DNA of 64,000 nucleotides from Paenibacillus beijingensis (lineage in GTDB: Bacteria; Bacillota; Bacilli; Paenibacillales; Paenibacillaceae), in contig NZ_CP011058.1 of the NCBI RefSeq assembly GCF_000961095.1, positions 4,615,501 through 4,679,500 of the forward strand, written 5' to 3'. Positions 57,783 to 64,000 of the stretch are shown piece by piece; the first letter of the stretch is position 1, and each line of letters begins with the position of its first letter. Below the pieces are notes generated by a model, which had not been told where the DNA came from, did not search any database, and saw nothing but the letters and a program-made list of their open reading frames with translations. The translations under genes were made by a program, and so were the position numbers.

Positions 57783-58018
57783 CACTTTACACCAATATGC
57801 CGCTGGAACTTGTATTGGACGGCTTCCACGGCGAGCGACCGTCGCTCATGACCATCCGAATAAACGGTGTTGTGATGGAGGTCGAGCCGGTTGCGCCGGG
57901 GACGGGGAAGATCGTCCGTCTGCTCGAATGCGATTTGTATCAATATTTGAACGCCCAGTATGCGCCGGGCGAACTCGTGTCGTTTTTTGCGGATGCAGTC
58001 GTCTCCCCGAATCATTAG
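57779..58018 (+). CDS. ylzJ: YlzJ-like small protein
   Basis: A 79-residue soluble protein beginning MTLYTNMPLELVLDG, a start typical of the YlzJ family in Bacillales, which lies beside tepA and spoIIIE. It begins in the tepA stop codon. The centre (SLMTIRINGVVMEVEPV) is followed by CDLYQYLNAQYAPGE, also a family feature. Function is unknown; the pairing with tepA is the only clue. Confidence 0.88.
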   Translation: MTLYTNMPLELVLDGFHGERPSLMTIRINGVVMEVEPVAPGTGKIVRLLECDLYQYLNAQYAPGELVSFFADAVVSPNH

Positions 58019-58035
58019 GAACATTCCTCCACCTA

Positions 58036-58044
58036 TGGTATAAT
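58036..58044 (+). promoter_or_regulatory. Extended -10 promoter for spoIIIE
   Basis: TGGTATAAT, an extended -10 (TGnTATAAT) element, 22 bp before the TTG start. No good -35 box is visible, which is acceptable for extended -10 promoters. Confidence 0.55.
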
Positions 58045-58065
58045 ATTTAGCCAGAGGTGACTGAT

Positions 58066-60729
58066 TTGGGGAAACGCAAGCGTAAAAAAAGAAGATCATT
58101 CGGCGACAACTTAAAATATGAGGTTTACGGCATTTTGCTCATCACGATATCGGTGATCGCCTTATCCGGCGAAGCAACGGTCGGCAGATCGTTGTCCAAA
58201 CTGTTCGGACTCGTGCTGGGCAAATTTTATTTTGTGCTCGCGCTGGTCGGGGTCTATGCCGGATTGTCCGTCATGGTCAAACGCCAATGGCCAAGCGGCT
58301 GGTCCAATCGCAAAAGCGGGCTGCTGCTGCTCGTTCTCGCATTTACGCTAATGAGCTCGATGTCGGAGGTCAGCCGCAAGCTCGAACCGAGCGTTGAATT
58401 GACCGCTTCGGCTATTATGGAGCAGCTCGGCAGTGATATCCGCGGTGCGCTGCTCACAAGTGACGCCTCGGGCGGAGGGTTGGCGACGCAGCAGTCGATC
58501 AGCGGAGGATATGCCGGTGCCGTTCAGTACGCCCTGCTTTACTCGCTCTTTGGCTACTTCGGCGCCAAATTTATTTTGATCGTCATGTTTGCAATTGCGA
58601 TCATGCTGATCACGGGCCGTTCTTATGTCGATTTGGCGCGCGTTGTGCAGCGGCGTCTCCATAATTTGATTAAGCTAATCCATGCGAAAGCGGCGAGCAG
58701 GCCTGTTAAAAGGACGGCTCCCAAAACGAGCGGCCTAACCGCTTTGCAGCCGGACGATATGGTGGATCATTACGATGATGCCGACGACGATTTCGGCGGT
58801 ACGCTTCAGCCCGCTCGGCAAAATAAAAAGTCGCTGTTTTTTTCATGGCGAAGCAAGGAAGCCGAGCAAACGGCGCAGCCGGCCGGTGACGACGATTGGA
58901 TGATGGAGGAGCCGTTCAGCAGCGGAGGGGCGAGTCCGGTTTCACCGGAGGTTACCATCTCCTCACGTCAAAGCGATGATGATGTTGATGTGCCTCCTTG
59001 GCAGACGCGAGCGGACGATCAGCCGGACAAACGCGCAGGTCAAGCATCGTCTGAAGGGTCGAAGGCTGGCGCGGCGGTTGCTGAATATGAACGCCCCGCG
59101 ACTGCGGAAAACGATGAGCTCGAGGATGACAACGATGATTGGACGGAGGATCTGGCCGAAGTTCATCCAGAAGGCATTGACGATGGTGAGCTTGACGAAT
59201 TGCCGGCGGGTTCGGAATCTGCAGCGTTTGATTCGCCGGCTCTTGAAGGAGCAGCGCCGGCTGCCGGCAGCGGCAGTGCAGCAGCCGCTCCTCAAATCCC
59301 GGAAGCGAAGCCTTACCGCCTTCCGCCGCTGTCGCTTTTGGCCAAGCCGAGCGGCAGCAGAGGAGGGGATTCCGGGGACAGCAGCGAATCGCGGCGCAAG
59401 CTGGAGGCGACGCTGGAAAGCTTCGGCGTCCGCGCCAAAGTGCTTGACGTTGTGCGCGGCCCGGCTGTTACACGGTATGAGGTGCAGCCGGCTACCGGGG
59501 TGAAAGTGAGCCGCATCGTCGGTCTGACCGACGATATTGCGCTAGCTCTCGCCGCCAAGGATATCCGGATGGAAGCGCCTATTCCCGGCAAATCGGCAAT
59601 CGGAATCGAGGTGCCGAATTCTGAAGTTTCCGTCGTTACGATGCGGGAAGTGATGGAGACGCCGACCTTTACGAGCGCACCGTCCAAATTATCAATCGCG
59701 TTCGGCCGCGATATTTCCGGACAGACGATCGTCGGCAATTTGGCGCGTATGCCCCATCTTCTCGTTGCGGGTGCGACCGGTTCGGGCAAATCGGTCTGCA
59801 TCAACGGCATTATTACGAGTATTTTGTATAAAGCCGCTCCCGACGAAGTGAAATTTATGATGATCGATCCGAAGATGGTGGAACTGAACGTATACAACGG
59901 CATTCCCCATCTGCTTGCCCCTGTCGTGACCGACCCCCGCAGGGCGTCGCTTGCGCTCAAAAAAATTGTCGTTGAAATGGAAAAGCGGTATGAGCTGTTT
60001 TCCAAATCGGCGACGCGCAACATTGAGGGCTACAACGGTTTAATGAAGGACAATCCAGCCGCCGTATTGCCGTATATCGTCGTGATCGTGGACGAGCTTG
60101 CCGATTTGATGATGGTAGCGGCGAATGATGTCGAGGAAGCCATTACGAGGCTTGCGCAGATGGCCCGCGCGGCGGGCATCCATCTTATTATTGCGACACA
60201 GCGTCCATCCGTCGACGTCATTACCGGCGTGATCAAGGCGAATATTCCGTCGCGGATCGCCTTTGGCGTCTCCTCGCAGGTCGACTCCCGCACCATTCTC
60301 GATATGGTCGGCGCGGAGAAGCTGCTCGGACGAGGCGACATGCTGTTCCTGCCGGTCGGCATGTCCAAGCCGATTCGCGTCCAGGGCGCGTTTCTTTCCG
60401 ATCAGGAGGTGGAAGCGGTCGTTGAGTTCGCCCGCGGGCAGGCGGAAGCGGAATATAAGGAAGATCTCGTTCCGGAAATCGAGGAGCCGTCCGGCGACGA
60501 CAACGAGCTGCTGGATGAACTGTTCGATCAGGCGGTGCAAATCGTACTCGAAGCCAAACAAGCTTCGGTTTCGCTATTGCAGCGGCGTATGCGCGTCGGG
60601 TATACCCGTGCCGCCCGGCTTGTGGACCAAATGGAGGCCAAAGGCATCGTCGGGCCTTACGAAGGAAGCAAGCCGCGGGAAGTACTGCTTTCGCTGGATC
60701 AGTACCAGGCGAACCAGAAACATGCATAA
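58066..60729 (+). CDS. spoIIIE: SpoIIIE/FtsK DNA translocase
   Basis: Membrane-anchored ATPase that pumps the chromosome through the sporulation septum. From TTG 58066 the protein has 887 residues (B. subtilis SpoIIIE 787). Four N-terminal helices (YEVYGILLITISVIALS; FYFVLALVGVYAGLSVMV; GLLLLVLAFTLMSSM; FGAKFILIVMFAIAIMLITG), a long acidic linker of about 220 residues, the motor with Walker A GATGSGKSVCIN, Walker B VIVDELADLMMV, and the C-terminal winged-helix gamma domain (RRMRVGYTRAARLVDQMEAKGIVG) for DNA recognition. The linker explains the extra length. GTG 58057 is in frame but overlaps the Shine-Dalgarno AGAGGTGA. Confidence 0.95.
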   Translation: MGKRKRKKRRSFGDNLKYEVYGILLITISVIALSGEATVGRSLSKLFGLVLGKFYFVLALVGVYAGLSVMVKRQWPSGWSNRKSGLLLLVLAFTLMSSMSEVSRKLEPSVELTASAIMEQLGSDIRGALLTSDASGGGLATQQSISGGYAGAVQYALLYSLFGYFGAKFILIVMFAIAIMLITGRSYVDLARVVQRRLHNLIKLIHAKAASRPVKRTAPKTSGLTALQPDDMVDHYDDADDDFGGTLQPARQNKKSLFFSWRSKEAEQTAQPAGDDDWMMEEPFSSGGASPVSPEVTISSRQSDDDVDVPPWQTRADDQPDKRAGQASSEGSKAGAAVAEYERPATAENDELEDDNDDWTEDLAEVHPEGIDDGELDELPAGSESAAFDSPALEGAAPAAGSGSAAAAPQIPEAKPYRLPPLSLLAKPSGSRGGDSGDSSESRRKLEATLESFGVRAKVLDVVRGPAVTRYEVQPATGVKVSRIVGLTDDIALALAAKDIRMEAPIPGKSAIGIEVPNSEVSVVTMREVMETPTFTSAPSKLSIAFGRDISGQTIVGNLARMPHLLVAGATGSGKSVCINGIITSILYKAAPDEVKFMMIDPKMVELNVYNGIPHLLAPVVTDPRRASLALKKIVVEMEKRYELFSKSATRNIEGYNGLMKDNPAAVLPYIVVIVDELADLMMVAANDVEEAITRLAQMARAAGIHLIIATQRPSVDVITGVIKANIPSRIAFGVSSQVDSRTILDMVGAEKLLGRGDMLFLPVGMSKPIRVQGAFLSDQEVEAVVEFARGQAEAEYKEDLVPEIEEPSGDDNELLDELFDQAVQIVLEAKQASVSLLQRRMRVGYTRAARLVDQMEAKGIVGPYEGSKPREVLLSLDQYQANQKHA

Positions 60730-60785
60730 TCGGCCGCCGCTCTTCTCATACTAGGGACTGTCTTCGCTTTCAGCTGAAACGGCAG

Positions 60786-60822
60786 CCGTCAGCCGCACAA
60801 GAATAAGCTGACGGGCTTTTCG
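60786..60822 (+). terminator. Terminator after spoIIIE
   Basis: CCGTCAGC (60786-60793) / GCTGACGG (60807-60814) followed by GCTTTTCGTTT. Moderate strength. Confidence 0.7.
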
Positions 60823-60877
60823 TTTCTCACAGGTTAAGGAAAGCGACCAACCTTGCGAAAGAAAGGCAGATCCCGAT

Positions 60878-61651
60878 ATGAAAAAACGACTGATTGTGAT
60901 GACCGCGATTACCGTATGCTTGCTGATCAGTCTTTATGGGCTGGGAGAGCATCGAAAAGGCGGTTCCAGCGAAACGTTCGGAAATACGACGCTGAAGATC
61001 GGCTCGTCGGGCGGCGATGTTTACGAGCTGCAGGGCCGCCTTAAGTATCTTGGTTACTTCGACGGAACAATCGACGGGCATTTTGGCGCCTCAACCAAAA
61101 ACGCCGTGACTTGGTTTCAATGGAAATTCGGTATGAAGTCCGACGGCGTCGTCGGTGCCCGGACGAAGCTCAAGCTGTGGGAGGCCACGAAGAATTGGCA
61201 GCCCGGCGGTCCGGGCGCCGGCGGGGGCGGGACGGCCAAGGCCGAAGCCGTCAATAATGCCGGTGGCGAAGTGGCCAAATCCAATAAATTGGGATTAAGC
61301 GCAGCCGATCTGAAAATTATGGCGAACGCCGTGTACGGCGAAGCCCGCGGGGAGCCTTATGAAGGACAGGTTGCCGTAGCGGCCGTCATCATCAACCGGC
61401 TCAAGTCGCCCAGCTTTCCGAATTCGATTTCCGGCGTTATTTTTCAACCCGGGGCGTTCACAGCCGTCGCAGACGGCCAAATTTGGCTGACCCCCAACGA
61501 AAGAGCAAGAAAGGCGGTCCTGGATGCCCTTAACGGCTGGGATCCGACCGGCGGATGCACGTACTATTTCAATCCGGTAACGGCAACGAGCAAGTGGATT
61601 TGGACAAGACCGCAGGTGAAGACGATCGGCAAACATATTTTCTGTATGTAG
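60878..61651 (+). CDS. sleB: SleB, spore cortex-lytic enzyme
   Basis: Germination enzyme that cleaves cortex peptidoglycan (lytic transglycosylase). The 257-residue protein has a signal peptide or anchor (LIVMTAITVCLLISLYGLG), a peptidoglycan-binding domain (GDVYELQGRLKYLGYFDGTIDGHFGASTKNAVTWFQ), a Gly-rich linker and the SleB hydrolase domain with catalytic glutamate in NAVYGEARGEPYEGQVAVAAVIINRL, ending TIGKHIFCM. ATG behind GAAAGG. In Bacillus sleB is usually followed by ypeB; here ymfF follows, so the partner must lie elsewhere or be absent. Confidence 0.92.
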   Translation: MKKRLIVMTAITVCLLISLYGLGEHRKGGSSETFGNTTLKIGSSGGDVYELQGRLKYLGYFDGTIDGHFGASTKNAVTWFQWKFGMKSDGVVGARTKLKLWEATKNWQPGGPGAGGGGTAKAEAVNNAGGEVAKSNKLGLSAADLKIMANAVYGEARGEPYEGQVAVAAVIINRLKSPSFPNSISGVIFQPGAFTAVADGQIWLTPNERARKAVLDALNGWDPTGGCTYYFNPVTATSKWIWTRPQVKTIGKHIFCM

Positions 61652-61656
61652 TCTTG

Positions 61657-61699
61657 GAAGCAACCAAGGAGCGGGTGATCCTCTTGGTTGCTTCTTCAC
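61657..61699 (+). terminator. Terminator-like hairpin after sleB
   Basis: Perfect 12-bp stem GAAGCAACCAAG (61657-61668) / CTTGGTTGCTTC (61683-61694). It lacks a good T-run (TTCACTTTC), so termination may be partial. Confidence 0.7.
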
Positions 61700-61784
61700 T
61701 TTCGGATCGGTTAGAATGGTATAGAAACCTTGAAAATGGAATAGATTTACTTCAGATAAAGCAGGTATGGAAGGAGCAATCGGT

Positions 61785-63059
61785 GTGGCTTTTGAACGAG
61801 GATCGTACAACCGGATACGTTTGCATGTGCTTCCGACAAACAGGTTCAAAACGTTTGCCATTTCCCTGTTTGCCGGGCTGCCTTTGGATGAAAACTCGGT
61901 GACGGAGACGGCATTGATTCCCTTTGTACTGCGCAGAGGAACGGCGTCCACGCCGGAAACGATTGCTTTCCGCGAACGTCTTGATGACTTGTACGGAGCA
62001 GGCTTCGGCTTTGACGTCTATAAACGGGGCGACGCCCAGATCGTCCAGTTTCGCATGGACGTCATTAACGACCGATTCGTCAGCTCGGAGCAGTCGCTGC
62101 TGGCCGCTTCCCTTAAGCTGCTCGGGGAAGTGGTAACGGAACCGGCAATGGAAGGCGGCAGCTTCCGCACTAAATATGTAAACGCTGAGAAGACGACGCT
62201 CCACAAAAAACTGGAGGCGATCGTTAACGATAAAATCCGTTACGCCGCAGAACGCTGCCTGGAGGAAATGTGCAAGGGAGAGCCTTACCAGCTCCACCCG
62301 CTGGGCAGGCTTGACGACGTGGAGCGGATAACCCCCGAGTCATTGTCTGCCGCATACCGCGGCTGGCTGTCCCGTTCGGCGCTTGATTTGTACGTCGTCG
62401 GCGATACTTCGCTTGAAGAGGTCCAGAGGCTGGTTGCCGACTGCTTCAAGCTGGAGGCGGACGGAACGCCTTCCGCTTACAGCAAACCGGTGATCAAACG
62501 CCGGACCGGCGATGAAAAAACGGTTGTCGAACGGATGGAAGTGAGCCAAGGGAAGCTGAACATGGGACTGCGCACCGGAGTCGGCTACGCCGACGAACAG
62601 TACGCGGCAGCGCTGATGTACAACGGAATATTGGGCGGTTACCCGCATTCCAAGCTGTTTTTGAACGTGCGCGAGAAACAGAGTCTGGCTTATTATGCGG
62701 CTTCGCGGCTGGATGGGCATAAAGGGATCTGCACGATCCAATCCGGCATCGAAATCGCCAATTATGAGAAGGCGGTCGCGATTATTAAAGAGCAGCTGGA
62801 GAGCATGCGCAGCGGCGAGCTGTCGGAGCTTGAAATGAGCCAGACGAGGGCGATGATCACGAACCATTTGCGCGAGCTTCAGGATTCGGCCTACGAAATG
62901 ATCGCCTACGATTTCAACACCGTTTTGTCCGGACAAGAACGCACCGCGACGGAGCTGATCCGCCAGATTGGCGCTGTAACGCCGGAGCAGATCGCGGAAG
63001 TCGCACGCGGCGTGGAACTCGATACGATCTATTTCTTGCGTGACGGAAAGGAGGCCTGA
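61785..63059 (+). CDS. ymfF: YmfF, M16-like protein lacking the zinc motif
   Basis: A 424-residue M16-family protein, partner of YmfH. In B. subtilis the ymfF-ymfH-ymfI group is linked to 5-aminopentanol modification of EF-P. At the site of HxxEH the sequence reads ETALIPFVLRRGT, so this subunit has no zinc site, as expected for the inactive half of an M16 heterodimer. The C-terminal half retains YNGILGGYPHSKLFLNVREKQSLAYYAASRLDG. GTG 61785 follows AAGGAG by 8 nt; an upstream ATG at 61767 would include that Shine-Dalgarno. Confidence 0.9.
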   Translation: MAFERGSYNRIRLHVLPTNRFKTFAISLFAGLPLDENSVTETALIPFVLRRGTASTPETIAFRERLDDLYGAGFGFDVYKRGDAQIVQFRMDVINDRFVSSEQSLLAASLKLLGEVVTEPAMEGGSFRTKYVNAEKTTLHKKLEAIVNDKIRYAAERCLEEMCKGEPYQLHPLGRLDDVERITPESLSAAYRGWLSRSALDLYVVGDTSLEEVQRLVADCFKLEADGTPSAYSKPVIKRRTGDEKTVVERMEVSQGKLNMGLRTGVGYADEQYAAALMYNGILGGYPHSKLFLNVREKQSLAYYAASRLDGHKGICTIQSGIEIANYEKAVAIIKEQLESMRSGELSELEMSQTRAMITNHLRELQDSAYEMIAYDFNTVLSGQERTATELIRQIGAVTPEQIAEVARGVELDTIYFLRDGKEA

Positions 63060-63066
63060 GGCGGCT

Positions 63067-64000
63067 GTGGAACCTCTCGTTTATGAAGGCGTCGAAGAGA
63101 CGCTGTACCATGAAGTAATGCCGAACGGGCTGAATGTGTACGTCCTGCCCAAGGAAGGTTTTCAAAAAACGTATGCTACTTTCTCCACCAAATACGGATC
63201 GGTCGACAACTATTTTGCCGTCGGCGATCAGCCGCTCATTAAAGTGCCGGACGGCATCGCCCATTTTCTGGAACACAAAATGTTCGAGGAACCGACGGGG
63301 GACATTTTTGCCACCTTTGCGTCGCAAGGCGCTTCGGCTAATGCATATACCAGCTTTGACCGGACCGTTTATCTGTTTTCGGCAACGGAGCAGATATCAA
63401 GCAATATACGGACGTTGATCGACTTCGTGCAAAATCCGTATTTTACCGACCAGAACGTCGAAAAGGAAAAAGGAATCATCGAGCAGGAGATCAACATGTA
63501 CCGCGACAATGCGGACTGGAGAGTTTACTTCGGTCTCATTGATGCGCTTTACAACGTGCATCCGGTACATATCGATATCGCCGGAACGGTCGAATCGATC
63601 CGGAAGATTGATAAAGAAACGCTGTATCAATGCTACCGGACGTTTTACCATCCCACCAATATGATTTTGTTTGTAGTGGGAGGCGTCAAGGCGGAAGAAG
63701 TGTTCGAGCTTGTACGCAGCAACCAGGCTGACAAGCATTTCGAGCCGCAGGGCCCGATCCGAAGAGAGTTCGAAATTGAGCCGACAAAAGTGAAAATTCC
63801 GCGCAGAACGTCGGTGCTTCCGGTATCGCTTCCCAAATGCCTGTTCGGCTTCAAAGAAAAGGAGACGGGGTTAACCGGCGCCGAGCTGCTGAAGCGTGAA
63901 GTGACGACGAAGCTGATGCTCGATACGCTGCTCGGTTCTAGCTCGCCGCTTTACCAGTCGCTGTACGACGACAATTTGATTTCCGATTCTTTTGGGCACG
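63067..64000 (+). CDS. ymfH: YmfH, M16-family zinc protease (3' truncated)
   Basis: The first 311 codons of the active partner of YmfF; the reading frame runs off the window. It begins GTG 63067 (MEPLVYEGVEETLYHEV), 11 nt after AAAGGAGG inside the ymfF end. The zinc motif is HFLEH (H66, E69, H70) in PDGIAHFLEHKMFEEP, with the downstream glutamates in IIEQEINMYRDNADW. Together with ymfF it resembles the two-subunit M16 proteases with one catalytic and one non-catalytic chain. Start choice and family are secure; length unknown. Confidence 0.92.
   Translation, partial: MEPLVYEGVEETLYHEVMPNGLNVYVLPKEGFQKTYATFSTKYGSVDNYFAVGDQPLIKVPDGIAHFLEHKMFEEPTGDIFATFASQGASANAYTSFDRTVYLFSATEQISSNIRTLIDFVQNPYFTDQNVEKEKGIIEQEINMYRDNADWRVYFGLIDALYNVHPVHIDIAGTVESIRKIDKETLYQCYRTFYHPTNMILFVVGGVKAEEVFELVRSNQADKHFEPQGPIRREFEIEPTKVKIPRRTSVLPVSLPKCLFGFKEKETGLTGAELLKREVTTKLMLDTLLGSSSPLYQSLYDDNLISDSFGH

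Overview
The window is a typical chromosomal stretch of a flagellated, endospore-forming Firmicute, most likely a Paenibacillaceae member (Paenibacillus, Cohnella or a relative). The evidence is gene order nearly identical to the Bacillus subtilis fla/che to spoIIIE region, the moderately high GC content, sporulation genes (dpaA, dpaB, sleB, spoIIIE), Gram-positive PolC, and RNase J. All genes I accept lie on the + strand. The assignments rest on protein motifs and gene order read by eye; no database search was run.

Layout. (1) 1-19149: distal part of the fla/che operon: fliL (cut by the window edge), fliM, fliY, cheY, fliZ/O, fliP, fliQ, fliR, flhB, flhA, flhF, flhG, cheB, cheA, cheW, cheC, cheD, a small membrane protein, sigD and a FapA/DUF342 protein. 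(2) 19204-20314: a SwrB-like protein and a membrane-anchored protein with a YceG/MltG-like domain. (3) 20506-29225: rpsB, tsf, pyrH, frr, uppS, cdsA, dxr, rseP and proS (translation, UMP kinase, undecaprenyl and phospholipid synthesis, isoprenoids, intramembrane proteolysis). (4) 29226-29850: a 625-bp non-coding gap packed with inverted repeats. (5) 29851-45365: polC, then the nusA-infB operon (rimP, nusA, rnpM/ylxR, ylxQ, infB, rbfA, nrnA, truB, ribF), rpsO and pnp. (6) 45459-46660: a split threonine/serine exporter-like pair. (7) 46928-54829: ylxY, mlpA, dut, dpaA, dpaB, asd, dapG and dapA, i.e. lysine and dipicolinate synthesis for spores. (8) 55089-64000: rnjB, tepA, ylzJ, spoIIIE, sleB, ymfF and a truncated ymfH.

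Differences from the B. subtilis order (as I know it): no ylxP between infB and rbfA; nrnA sits between rbfA and truB; ymxH is absent and dut takes its place; proS encodes the short archaeal/eukaryal-type enzyme rather than the long bacterial type; sleB follows spoIIIE without ypeB.

The most unusual material is non-coding. A small hairpin element (lead-in similar to GCTTACGAAG, a 7-9 bp stem, then TTTAGGAGG) lies directly ahead of the ribosome binding sites of fliM (three tandem copies), flhB, cheW, sigD, dxr and, in variant form, rnjB. Its stem sequence differs between copies while pairing is kept. A second, larger structured repeat family (conserved core GGAGAAGC..CAGCG.TCG within variable arms) occurs in the proS-polC and yjjB-ylxY gaps, and one of its copies carries a copy of the first element inside its loop. 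I see no phage, insertion sequence, CRISPR array, tRNA or rRNA.
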